From: Seminavis robusta
Taxonomy: Eukaryota > Bacillariophyta > Bacillariophyceae > Naviculales > Naviculaceae
Reading direction: 5' to 3'
DNA length: 64,000 nucleotides
NCBI GenBank assembly: GCA_903772945.1
Contig: CAICTM010000042.1
Span: 91,590-155,589 of the forward strand
Shown: piece by piece, positions 53,311 to 63,483 of the stretch
Layout of the letters: every line of letters starts with the position of its first letter
How positions within the stretch are numbered: position 1 is the stretch's first letter
Position numbers and translations under genes: made by a program
The notes under the pieces: generated by a model
What the model was told of the DNA's origin: nothing
Databases searched by the model: none
What the model saw: the letters and a program-made list of their open reading frames with translations, nothing else

Positions 53311-53946
53311 CCCTACTAGGATGCATGTAAATAGCTTTAGCTGGTTTAAAAGCACCATTCTAGGCTACTTATTTAGTTTTTGCTGACTTATTTGTATTCT
53401 AACCCTACCCTTATACCTGCAGGGACCACCGTAGCAGGAAAAACAATTAAAGGGGTTGAGGGCTCTGGCAGCAAGACTGCCGAGGTAAAAGGCAACAATC
53501 AACCAGACGGCCCTACACGACAACTCACTTGCTGAGTCGCGACAAATAAATCTAGACGTACATTACCATACTGTACAGGATCCACTCACAGTTGTCGAAA
53601 ATGCAAAGCGATCAGTGTCCAGCCAGCGGCTTTCGCAGGAGGACACGCCGTTGCAACACCGGCACTGCCAGTGACCCTCGAGCAAAATGAAGCAGTCCTG
53701 TGGTTGGATTTCCGCCCAATGATACCTGCTCGGCTGTGCACCTGGATTGGGAATAGAAGGCTGTGGGAATGTAAACTCCATCTTTTTAGAGTACAGCTGT
53801 AACTTAAATGGCACGACTGCTTGCGCATTTCACTAAATGTATTTTCTTTGCTATTTCCTCCTCAGGTTTGATCGGCTTCTTCCCGCTCTCTGCTTCTTAC
53901 AAAAATTATAGCCAGCATTACCTGACAAGGTCTTTGAACTGGCTGT
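53311..53946. other. Gene-free region
   Basis: One minus-strand frame (53585-53781, Cys-rich, followed by a GTGAGT) could be an exon but has no partner. Otherwise nothing is supported. Confidence 0.3.
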
Positions 53947-55064
53947 CTAGTATCCATTGAACTCAGCAAGTTCCAAATCATTGGTGGCAAGGACATCGGC
54001 AATGCAGTTCTTCCTCTCGTCCTCATTCCAATGGGCACAGGCCTCTGCTGCTTCATCTCTGGATACAGCTCCCCCGAGAAGACGACGCTCCTGGGCAGCA
54101 GCATCAGCATCTGGGAGGCGGCACTTCTCTGGAAACTGGGGAGAACGATCGGGGTTTTGGAAGAGCTTGGGATCACTGCATCAAGCAAGCAAACAAGCAA
54201 GCAAGGAAGTGTTAGTGGATAATGTCAAAGCTGGGAATGCAACAATCAAATGAGAAGAGCAGATGCTTACCTATCCAAGACCTGCCACTCCTGGCCCAGC
54301 TCATTGGGATCCTCCAAGAGAGCGACACCGTCACGGGCCAAGGTCTTGCTCTCATGGAAGCTCCCCATCAAGCCAGAGCTGCTGCCAAACCACGCATCCA
54401 CCGCAGGAGAACTTCCATGAAGGATCTTAACAGAGACAATGTCCTTGTGGGTAGAGAGCTCAAGGCTGACCCCTTCTCCCATGTGGATGGAAAAGGAGTG
54501 CTGCTTCTGGTTGAGCTGGGTGTGAGTTACATTGCAGCAATCTCCCATCACCTGAGGCAACTCAGCAGCGGAAACTCCATTCAGCATGTAGTCTCCAAAG
54601 CTGCTGACCTCCAGAATGTCAGGACCAATCTGGATGGCTGCAGTCTCGATGAAGCTGTAGTTGTAGCGGATGGTGGTCCAGGTATGGATATCCAAACCAA
54701 GCCCATCGCGGAAGTCTGGGACATGGAGGAAGACAGCATCACACTCTCCCTGCCAGTCATACCATTCTCCATTCCACTTCTTGACATGGGGTTCTCCCAT
54801 GATTCCAGAGTCAGTCAGTGATGGTTCTTCGCAGGATAGGCTCGGAGGTGTAATTGGTCGATGATGAGTGCTGTCAGGGTTGGAGCAGAACAAAGAAACC
54901 AATGGATCAACCAGAATACCATCTTGCCTCATGACCAGACCAGCTGGACAAGAGAATGTGATGGATCTTCCATCGTCGAAGTGCACTTGGCCTGCCCTTC
55001 CTGGAGCTGGGTCAACGATGAACCCGTTGGCTACAAGTGCAGTGGAAGAAAATGTGCAGCCCAT
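53947..55064 (-). CDS. VWD-like diatom protein, 5' end uncertain
   Basis: Two exons encode 340 residues from the first in-frame ATG: 55064-54271 and 54175-53947, with a 95-bp phase-2 intron (GTAAGC...GATGCAG). The core resembles the von Willebrand factor D fold seen in many diatom surface proteins: GEPHVKKWNGEWYDWQGECD, then GLGLDIHTWTTIRYNYSFIE, AAIQIGPDILEV and LMGSFHESKTLARDG. Exon 2 carries Cys-rich ends (EAAEACAHWNEDERKNCIAD). Such proteins are normally secreted or surface-bound, yet no signal peptide follows this ATG. The frame is open about 70 bp further up, with a good AG acceptor at 55095-55094, so a signal-peptide exon has probably been lost or lies unseen upstream. Confidence 0.75.
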
Positions 55065-55869
55065 TGTACCGTTCACTTTTGTGTTATTTTGTTCTGAGGA
55101 TTGTGCGATAGAAGCAAAGGTCGTGCAATAAATTTTATTACCGTCATATTCAAAAGGTTAGAGCACCCATTACCGCTCGTTTGGAGGGTGATTAAAGATT
55201 GTGTTTGGATTGATCATTCTGACGAGATCTAAACCACCATCCAAACAAGCCGTACCAGACTGGCTCTTTATTACATACAATGTACTTGTAGGTGGTACCG
55301 GCACCATACTGCCCCAGCAAGATTCGATTCGGCATTTTCATTTTTTTCATCACTTATGATCATTATAAAAGCTATTAGAAACGTGATTGAACTAATATGT
55401 TCCTTGTCTCCATCCAGCCCCTTCCGTCTCTTCGGGCGTCCGGAACTGGAGTAAAAACCTTGGGTGAAACAGAGCTGAAACGCTGAAACTTAAAAACCAC
55501 GTGGTGCAGGAGGGACTCACGGGGTGGAGCGAGGTTGACTAGACTACTAGTAGGTCTCAAAATCACTGAAATCGAACACTACTTGACATCCCATCACTAC
55601 ACTGTAGTCTAACTCTCTTTTCTAAAGTAAGTACAGCATTGCAAGTATCAAGGGACGATTGACGATTGGATGACGGGCTCTCAATTAGAAGTGTGATTGA
55701 ATTATTGCCCTGATGTTCCTTTTCTTCTCGATCCAGCCATCCAGCCCCTTGCGTCTCTGTGGGCGTCCGGAACAGGTGTAAAAACCTTGTGTGAAACACT
55801 AGCTGAAACCACCTACATATGCATACGACATTACTTCATTACTGCCTTTTACCCTTTTACGACTGTGCA
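55065..55869. other. Region upstream of the VWD gene, with a direct duplication
   Basis: No gene is supported. Segments 55383-55487 and 55692-55808 are diverged direct copies, sharing GTGATTGAA.TA, ATGTTCCTT, CCAGCCCCTT.CGTCTCT and GGGCGTCCGGAAC.GG.GTAA. Confidence 0.5.
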
Positions 55870-56389
55870 GGACCGTCCGACTTTTTTCACTCAGGCTTTA
55901 AAATTTCCACGACTGCCTCAGAACCTGTAAGGGATTGTTTTTTTTTAAGGTGTTGAGCCACGGGCAGTAAGCCAGCGCATGTTTGCCTACATACTGGCCT
56001 TTGTTTCGCACATATGTTTCGTATAAATTACGGAATCCGGAATCTTGAATGTTCGTACTCTCACTGGATTGACGTACGGCGCATGTAATATCAGTTCGAG
56101 CCATAAATTCTAGCTTCGCGCACCTATCCTGGCTTCGTCTCTGAGTCTTTCATCCATGTGGAGAGCCAGTCGACCTATCGTGCAAGCGCCAAATTTCAAT
56201 CCGTGGACCCGCGCATATTCTATTGGCAATGGCTGAACACCATCAAACATAGAGCGCCTCGACGAACGAAAAAACGGAGATGTTGCCGCCTACTAATGTG
56301 GTCACCCCTGTACCGGGCAGTAGTACTGGAAGATGCTGGAAAGCTAATGCCTCTATTGAATCAGCGAAGCTGGCTTCGAAGGATGGAGA

Positions 56390-58858
56390 TTGGTTGAAGC
56401 TTCCTGGAAACGGCACTGTAAATTCGAGGACAAGGAACAATGTCAAAGGAAGACCAATTATGCGAGGGTTTTATACGGTGAGGAACCGAGTGACGACGAA
56501 GACAATCCAACCGCACCGGAGTTTGAGGAAGAAGCCCAGGCAGCAGAGGGTGATCAAGGGGCTACCACCGAAGAGGAAAATGATGAACAAACTGGGCCCA
56601 TTTTCAACACAAAGCCCCACGAAAGAGTCATTCTGGAAGTAGATCAACTCAACCATTACTTCAGTCAGCAGACTTGCCAGAGAGACGGTTGTAATGGAAC
56701 CCTCCAATTCCGCATCCACAATTGCTGCATTGCGTCCTCATACAAACTTGAATGTAATAATGACGATTGCGACTACCTTTACAGCAGCAACAAGCCAGCC
56801 CAGACCACAATGCATGCTGGTGGTAATGACAAGGGTGAAAGAAGCACCGACCATGCATCGAATATATTATTTGTTTTGGCTAATCTTGCGAATGGCGACG
56901 GTGGAACGGAAGCAGCCAGAATCCTCGGTCTTTTGGGTTTACCGAATGACACGACGATGCAATCCCGGTCGTTCCGAATTATTGAGGACCGCATTGCGCC
57001 ATCTATTCTTGAATTGAAGAATGAAGTCGTCCGTGAAAATCTAATAGAGGAGGTCCGCAAATCGACGCCAAATCAGCAAGATTTCCTTGATTGGATGACG
57101 GCTCTGAATGATCCCGACGGCACGTTACTCGAGAACAAAATGCCGTTTGTTGATGGGGGACATGACATGGCGTGGCAACAGAAGGGATCCGGCCACTTGC
57201 GGAACTCTGTGTCTGGCCATGGCGCCATTGTTGGTGCCATTACGAGAAAGATCATTTCGTTTGGGATCAAGAGTAAAGTTTGCGGCCTTTGCACTGCCTG
57301 GGCAAAGAAGAATGCCGATACCGAGGCCGACGACCGTCCACCGGTACCAGAGCATTATTGTACAAGGAGCCACGATCCAAAGGATTCGTCAGGGTCTATG
57401 GAAGCTGCTCTGGCTTTGGAGCTGGTCGTTGATCTGTTCCGGGACTCCAAAGTCATCATGCGGCACTTGTGCTGTGATGACGATTCGTCTATCCGTGCCG
57501 ACTTGCAGTGGAGCAACGCTAACTACAAAATCAACAACAATACTGATGTCCTGCCCAAAGTGAAGATTACGAAAGGCAAGAACAAGGGCGAGCTCCAGGA
57601 CCGTCCTGACAAAGGGAAGTTACCTGGTGATATTCCCGAACCCAAATTTGTGGCAGATCCCAACCACCGCCGCAAACAGTTAACGGGCGAGCTAATTCGT
57701 CTCGATCTCTCTACTGTTGAGAAGAAGAAAGGGATGTGCCGAATGGATTCTATCCGTATTGGGAAGAATTTTGCTTATTTCATTCGTACGCTCCAACAAA
57801 TCGAGGAAGGTCAATTCGCAAGCCGTGGCAAGGCTGTCTTGGATCACCACTTTGACAAGCATACGAACTGTGGACCTTGGTGCCTGCGGTCAAAAGAGAC
57901 AGAGGACGAGAAAAAGAAAAGCAAGAAGGTTTACCGAACGCAGAAGGAAGACGCGGAGCTATACGACTTACTGGACACCATCGTTGCCAAATACGTCACA
58001 TTGGAACGGTTGAAGGAATTGGCTCATGGCCAGGATACCAACGCCAATGAATCCTTCAATAGCCTTGCGACATGGTTTGCCCCAAAGAATAAGGTCTTTG
58101 CGAGCACTCGCTCTCTTGAAAATCGTCTTGGAATTGCAGTGTGCATCCATTCGATTGGATACGAACAGTTTTACACTCGACTCCTGTTCAAGCTTGGAAT
58201 CAAGATGACCGACGGCATCTCTCATTATTTGGGAATTGTCCAGCGCAACCGCGAAAAGCAACAAGCAAAGAAGAAAACGAATGAGTACAAAATTGTGCGC
58301 AAGAAGAGGAAAACCGCCAAGCTAGCCACCGTTACGGAAGAATTCAAGACAAAGTTTGCAAAGGGGACGGGCGTTTACCATTCGGGAATCAATATGGCGG
58401 AGGTCACAATGGAGGATCTCAGGACGATGCCTCCAGCTCGTAAGAAAGCAAAGAAGGGAAAGCAGTATTGTCCTTTCTGCGGCAGGGCTGGTCATGTCAG
58501 CAAGAAGGCCAAGAAGGCATGTTTACATGCTGGCAAGAGTGACACCGAAGCTCCACCAATCTTCTGCAGACAAACTGGCAAAAAGCTAGCTGATATTGTT
58601 GCAGAGGCCTCTCCACAAGGTCCAACTAGTGCTGCTGCTTCTTTGCCTACAATAAACCAGGAAACTGAGGACGAACAAGGTACGATGATTCAATACGTGC
58701 TAGCTTTGGTTGAGGATGCAGCCCAGGATTTGAGCGCTTTGGAGGAGATGCCACTGGACACAATTGTGCCTGGTACAGAGCATCTTGCTCAGCTAGATGA
58801 CACATCAGATGAAGAGGACCTTGACAGTGATGAGGAAGATGCACCCAATACTATCTAG
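56390..58858 (+). CDS. DDE transposase (Mutator-like PF20700 type)
   Basis: An open frame of about 822 codons without an ATG near its left end (the first codon counted is TTG). The real start is therefore in an upstream exon or lost. An acidic N-terminal part is followed by a probable zinc site (CQRDGC, NCC, CNNDDC; about 96-127). The catalytic core has VDGGHDMAWQQKGSGHLRNS (Asp ~255), a Gly-rich SGHGAIVGAITRK, HLCCDDDSS (Asp ~363) and later GQDTNANESFNSLATWFAPK (Glu). This fits the Mutator-like transposase domain family PF20700. A C-terminal knuckle (YCPFCGRAGHVSKKAKKAC) and an acidic tail end it. The core has no internal stop, so it may be recent. Confidence 0.75.
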   Translation: MVEASWKRHCKFEDKEQCQRKTNYARVLYGEEPSDDEDNPTAPEFEEEAQAAEGDQGATTEEENDEQTGPIFNTKPHERVILEVDQLNHYFSQQTCQRDGCNGTLQFRIHNCCIASSYKLECNNDDCDYLYSSNKPAQTTMHAGGNDKGERSTDHASNILFVLANLANGDGGTEAARILGLLGLPNDTTMQSRSFRIIEDRIAPSILELKNEVVRENLIEEVRKSTPNQQDFLDWMTALNDPDGTLLENKMPFVDGGHDMAWQQKGSGHLRNSVSGHGAIVGAITRKIISFGIKSKVCGLCTAWAKKNADTEADDRPPVPEHYCTRSHDPKDSSGSMEAALALELVVDLFRDSKVIMRHLCCDDDSSIRADLQWSNANYKINNNTDVLPKVKITKGKNKGELQDRPDKGKLPGDIPEPKFVADPNHRRKQLTGELIRLDLSTVEKKKGMCRMDSIRIGKNFAYFIRTLQQIEEGQFASRGKAVLDHHFDKHTNCGPWCLRSKETEDEKKKSKKVYRTQKEDAELYDLLDTIVAKYVTLERLKELAHGQDTNANESFNSLATWFAPKNKVFASTRSLENRLGIAVCIHSIGYEQFYTRLLFKLGIKMTDGISHYLGIVQRNREKQQAKKKTNEYKIVRKKRKTAKLATVTEEFKTKFAKGTGVYHSGINMAEVTMEDLRTMPPARKKAKKGKQYCPFCGRAGHVSKKAKKACLHAGKSDTEAPPIFCRQTGKKLADIVAEASPQGPTSAAASLPTINQETEDEQGTMIQYVLALVEDAAQDLSALEEMPLDTIVPGTEHLAQLDDTSDEEDLDSDEEDAPNTI

Positions 58859-58948
58859 CTTGGTAGCTAGATAGCAGGTTGCTAGCTACATTGGCTGCTA
58901 GCTGTAACGTTGTAATAATCTTTCCGTATTTTCATTACGTCGTACTCG

Positions 58949-59224
58949 TTGGTACCATTCAGCTGCGAGTGTACCAGTGCGATGACATTTCTTTCCTTGA
59001 AGGTTTTCTGGCACCTCCAAACCAACGGTGTTTGGGTTCACATTTTGGCCTCACTTTTTGGGGGAAACCGGGACTCGGTCCGGCTCGCCGAATTCGATTC
59101 TATAGTAAAAGAGTACGACGAACATGGATTCAACTTGCAGACTGGATTCAAAGGGGAATTCAAAAGATTCGAAATCGGAGCAAAGAAAAGAGAGATTCCC
59201 TTTCAACGAAATACAAACAATTGA
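58949..59224 (+). pseudogene. Short frame inside the transposon, doubtful
   Basis: 91 codons from an ATG. The second half (EFDSIVKEYDEHGFNLQTGF, KGEFKRFEIGAKKRE) looks protein-like; the first half does not. It could be a fragment of a second element-encoded protein. No family recognised. Confidence 0.25.
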
Positions 59225-59685
59225 TCGACACAACACACTGTGTGTGTTAGAGCGCACTTTCTCTCCATGAATGCTGCTGCTATGCCCCTACAAGCATATA
59301 CTTATTTGCTGCTAAGAGTATAAGAAAGACAGTAGTGTCTGGTTGCGGGGCCATAGCAGCAGCAGCCATCAAGATTTATCGGTCGGAAGCAGCCGAATCG
59401 AAGAATCGATCGCTGTTCTGCATTGAGTCAGAAGGACAACAGGCGGGTCCAACACCAAGGAATGCCCACTTGCTACACCTCGGTACTACTAATAGCAACA
59501 CATATTGTACTGCTAGAAGTCTCATCGGTGGGCGCTGCATGGATTATAGCACGCCTTTAGCAGCAGCTGTCGATTCTTTGTTGTTTGTTGTTGTTCTCGC
59601 GATTTTATCGTGATAATTGCCTTTTCCACGCACCAATATTGTTCACAGCTTGAACTGGCTTACTACGCGTGGCTCACCACCTTAA

Positions 59686-59912
59686 AAGGGATTGTTTGTT
59701 AAGGGAATGTCTAAGGGGTTGTTTCAGATTTAATGCATTGTTGGTTAAGGGATTGTTTGATAAGAGATTGTTTGCTACTGTTAAGGGATAGTGTCGTGTG
59801 ATACCACTATTGCTTTAAGGGATTGTTTGGAAGGCTTAAGGGATTGTTGGTTACGGGATTGTTGAAGGGATTGTTGAAGATTTAAGGGATGGTTAAGGGA
59901 TTGTTTGAAATG
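59686..59912 (+). repeat. TTAAGGGATTGTTTG minisatellite
   Basis: About ten irregular copies of TTAAGGGATTGTT(TG), some shortened, lie between the inner and outer right ends of the transposon. One unit also stands at the left end near 55927. Confidence 0.8.
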
Positions 59913-59974
59913 GTTGTCAGTCCTGCGAAATTTCAATATTTTTTTGAGTCCCATGTGAAAACGTCGGACGGTCC

Positions 59975-60275
59975 AGCTCCGGTCCCAGTACCGGTACGAA
60001 CCAATATGTTAAAAATCAGAGATCTTTTTATTTATTTTGCCTACAAATAACGAAGTTTTATTTTAAAGGCTACACCTCGTCAGACGATCCGCTGAACGGT
60101 GCCGTGACGAACCCATATACCTCAGGCGCACGAGGGCGCCCACTTAGTAGGATGGGCCTAGTGTAAGCCCCCCACCGGAGAAATTGAACAAACTCCGGAG
60201 GGTGCTGTACGACTAACTATCTACTCTAGGCTAAATCGCCCGCTATTGCTATGGGAATCCCACATCGGCGCATAG
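59975..60275. other. Retroelement 3' tail
   Basis: GC-rich, non-coding stretch immediately downstream (on the minus strand) of the retroelement stop, probably its 3' UTR. A T-rich run near 60024-60040 precedes it. Confidence 0.35.
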
Positions 60276-61745
60276 TTACCCTGATTGGGGAGGCTGCTCA
60301 CGTGCATGCTCATCCCTCATTGCTTTGTCAACAACTGGAAGCCAATTGGCCAGCCATGCTTTGATATCTCCCGGCCCTTTGGCCATCTGTTCCTCCAGGG
60401 GTTGTTTGAAGATGGTATCAAGGAGATGCTCTGGGAGCAGATCCGCTTTTTCATACAAGAGTTCAACCTCTTTTTGGAGCTGTTCGTGTTTCTTGCGCCA
60501 TTTCTGTTCCTGATCCTGGCCGTGCCTGGCGGCATTGCGGTCTTCCCAGAGATTCCACCACTGCTGGATCAGAACAGAAGCCAGATTGGTGACCCAAAGC
60601 TGCCCGGTTTTGGTGGTCTCCTTGGAGCCGACCCGATGCAAATAGGCATCTTGGTGCTTGGCCCAATGCTTGGACAAACGTCCTCTCAGGAAATTATCCC
60701 AACCAATGAGATTTTGAGTGTCAACAAGATCCCTATACCGTTCTGGGTAATGCCACGGGTGTAGGAATCGATCTTCAAAGTGATATTGAAGCCCATCAAG
60801 AACAATTTCCAGGAGGAAGGGGTCTGTGGAATCCTTGCGCAACTTTGTACTGATCGCTCGTTGCATGGTCCCCATGCGGGCATGTGTAAACGTGGGTCTC
60901 AGTCTCATAATCACCCCCGCAACGGGGACAGTGGTGATCGTACTTGGGGTCATCTCGGTGTATTCGTTTCCCAACTGGCAACAATTGAAATAGAAACTTC
61001 ACAATTGTCGGTTTGTGGATTTCATGACGGTTGACAGCACGACCATGGGCTGTCCAATCAACCAGTTCCGGTGTGTCCTCGTCCCAATCTGGATTAAGTT
61101 TGACAATGTGGTCGAACAAGGGCTGATCGTTCCTGAGATGCCGCAGTGTTCTGGGAAGTTTGTATGTGCAGGTTCCTTTGGGAAGGTGCAGCTGGGCCAA
61201 GTTGGCCGGAAATCGGAGTACCCTGGAGTGGTCCTGTTTCATGTGTCGGGTCATATAGCTGCCTGCCAGTTTGTCAGCTCTACAGTTCAGTTGAGCCTTC
61301 AAAGGTAGCGTTTCGATGGCCTTGTGCTTGTCCTGGTGCGATTTGATGTGTTCCATTTTGGGCACTGTGACGGCAGCCCGAAACGAATCCTCGATCTGCT
61401 GCAAGACATCCCAGTCTGAGTCCAAGGAATCATTGGGGTACCAGCCTTCGTAATCCAGACAGCCAGCACACTTGTTGGTAACGGATTCATTGTCACATAG
61501 GTGCACATAATGTTTCATGCTGGTTCGGTCAAAGAACTCTAGCAATCTCCGCAGAAGGCAAGTAGGGGAAAGAATGCCATAAGCCTCTGCCCTGTAGGAA
61601 GTCGGAACCATACCAAAAACGGGACCAGAGCACCGAAGCACAATCTGACCGCGATTGTCTGCCAGAACCCAAGCAAAACTTGTCTGCAGCCCACTGGAAA
61701 CGAAAAACTCTGCCAAACAATGAATTTGCTCTGTAGTTTCACTCT
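60276..61745 (-). pseudogene. Broken non-LTR retrotransposon ORF (RNase H region)
   Basis: The upstream frame (61745-60796) has an RNase H-like domain: FAWVLADNRGQIVLRCSGPV, SYRAEAYGIL (Glu), HLCDNES (Asp) and RADKLAGS (Asp). It is followed by a Cys/His knuckle (HHCPRCGGDYETETHVYTCPH). The second frame (about 60880-60276) continues the protein: MQRAISTKLRKDSTDPFLLE, then WVTNLASVLIQQWWNLWEDR. The two are out of frame by one base near 60875-60890, and a stop lies just above 61745. Reverse transcriptase is missing. This is a 5'-truncated, frameshifted remnant. Confidence 0.7.
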
Positions 61746-62006
61746 ACAGAAGGGGCAGAGTGAACTCCCAGAGTTTTGGCTAAGTAATGAGTTCGAACAG
61801 GCCGCAGAATGTATGTGACCCGAGTTGGCATGACAGGGATGGCAGGCGCATGATTCGATCCTTGCAACAGACCAGGTATACTACTATCATATATGTATAC
61901 TATATATATTTATAACCACAGGTTAACTGTCCTAGAAGAGGAGTTGTCACATTCACAAAGTACACGAAAAGAAAACAATTACGCCCTCACGCAAACCAAA
62001 AAACAG
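61746..62006. other. Spacer with TA-rich run
   Basis: A TATATATA-type run lies near 61890-61912. Nothing else is recognised. Confidence 0.4.
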
Positions 62007-62527
62007 TCAAGGCTGCACTGACAAAAGACATATGGGTATGCATGAAAGAAGGCAACAAAGAAGAACACATATTATCTTATACGTTAATTTTTCAGGTCTA
62101 GAATAGTACCTAAAACCTTCACCTCGAATCCTCCTGGCTAGCCGGATATCTTTTGGCATGATGGTGATTCTCTTGGCATGGATAGCACAAAGGTTGGAAC
62201 ATTGGAACATGTCCACAAGATGGGCTTCTGATGCTTGCTGGAGAGCTTCCATTGCAGACCCTTGGAACCTGATGTCTTTTCTAATATCAGAAGCTATGTC
62301 TCGGACAAGACGCTGAAAGGGCAGTCTCCTGATTAGGAGATCGGTTGACTTCTGGTACCTTCGAATTTCTCTTAGAGCCACAGTTCCTGGGCGATAGCGC
62401 TGTCGCTTTTTGACACACACCTTCAATGGAGGAGGGCCTTCCTGGCGGCCCGCCTTGCTAGCGCTTTCCGGAATCTGGGATGTTGTCCGTCGACTACTTT
62501 GCTTGCAGTTGGTTTAGTCCTTACCAT
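62007..62527 (-). pseudogene. Divergent histone H3, frameshifted between tail and core
   Basis: The histone-fold core is clear from about 62408: [80 protein letters not shown] and RRIRGEG. It differs from canonical H3 at many positions (for example [10 protein letters not shown]), and loop 1 has no insertion, which argues against a typical CENP-A. The core frame has no ATG. In another frame, the ATG at 62527 starts an H3-like tail ([10 protein letters not shown], then [15 protein letters not shown]). The tail and core are out of frame near 62430-62440. After RGEG the frame runs on for ~30 odd residues to 62007 unless an intron from GTACTATT to TGTCAG is removed. It is a pseudogene, or a variant with a sequencing error. 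Confidence 0.75.
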
Positions 62528-63199
62528 AAGGAGGAAATCAATTTTATGTCTCATTATTTTTGGACTGGGGATGTAGTCGTTAAACTGCATGCTAGTAGCA
62601 TGCGTCTTTGCTCTCTAGTACATACTTCCTGCTGGTATGAAATCAATATAGTCGTTGCAGTACTTGGGCTGGGGGCTGGTTGGGGTCATTCTGTTTATAT
62701 ACTGTAGGTTTGGGTTCGTTGGCATGAAATTCAAGCAATCTCGTTGGCATGAACTATTTTTGAAAAAGTGGATGGGGGAAGGGGGGGAGAGATTTTTGAA
62801 AATGTGTCAGTCTCACAAAAATCCTGTCCGGCAAACGAAAACGAAAAACAAGGAATATATGCCACTCCTGGTTCTTGGTTGGATAGTGAGTGTGCAGATG
62901 CAGAAGCGTATGCCAATGCTACCAGGATCTTGATAGTGGGTGCCCTCTGTTCTAGAAGAAGATACCTGCAACCTTTGTTTGAGTTCAAGCTAAACAAGTT
63001 GAGGGCTCCAGGTGATAGTGGCCACCAGAAACCTAAAAGCCACGCTCCAATTTCACCCCCGGAAACCGGTCAGCGAGTCGAATCCTCTTTATGGAAAGAT
63101 GGGCCATGTTTTTGATAGTGGATGGGTGCTAATAGTAAGAAGAAGAGAGCAAGAAGACCAGTGACAAGAAAGAACCTGTCAAGGGAAGAAGACTGGTGA
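62528..63199. other. Region without a supported gene
   Basis: Several mid-length frames, none with recognisable content. A plus-strand frame at 62768-63115 is open for 115 codons but has no family resemblance. Confidence 0.3.
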
Positions 63200-63483
63200 G
63201 AAGAGGACTGCAGTAGGTGGTCAAAGGTCAAGGACTGCCAAGCACAGACAAGGAAGAGGAAGGAGTCTAGCAGCGGAGCAGCGGAGAGCAAACAATCAAG
63301 GCTGAACTTCACAGTAGAAGGATACCCAAGAGAGTCATCTGAGTACGAGCCTATGAGGGAAGATAGTGTAAGGCGCCGGGCTATGGACAGAGCAAGGAGG
63401 ACGAGGAAATGGCATCATACTCGCCACTGTGACATCTGTCACCTCAAACATGCCTTGCCACTGCTTGGGACCAAAGATTCGTG
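63200..63483 (+). pseudogene. Decayed coding stretch with a Cys/His motif
   Basis: An open plus-strand frame reads protein-like: a Lys/Arg/Ser-rich part, then NFTVEGYPRESSEYEPMRED, then RRAMDRARRTRKWHHTRHCD followed by ICHLKHALPLLG and a stop. The HCDICH arrangement may be a metal site. It has no ATG near its start. Protein-like segments continue to 63930 in two other frames (acidic Ser/Asp runs), so this looks like one gene broken by indels. No family recognised. Confidence 0.35.

Larger units (their letters stand above)
55870..59974. mobile_element. Transposon with nested terminal inverted repeats
   Basis: Outer ends are inverted: GGACCGTCCGAC at 55870-55881 and its reverse complement at 59963-59974, both next to a T-run and TTTTCAC. 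Inner inverted repeats at 55945-55975 and 59655-59685 match at 28 of 31 positions (TTAAGGTG.TGAGCCACG...). AAGGGATTGTTT stands just outside both inner repeats (near 55929 and 59687). It encloses the transposase at 56390-58858. Either one element has compound ends, or a 3.7-kb element is inserted inside another. No outer target duplication was seen. Confidence 0.7.

Noticed and set aside
53585-53781. Cys-rich minus-strand frame followed by GTGAGT
   Set aside because: It might be an exon, but the only downstream acceptor leads into low-quality sequence and no family is recognised.
62007-62430. Centromeric H3 (CENP-A) for the H3 core
   Set aside because: Loop 1 (IRKDIRFQ) has no added residues compared with ordinary H3, and the tail resembles canonical H3 in another frame.
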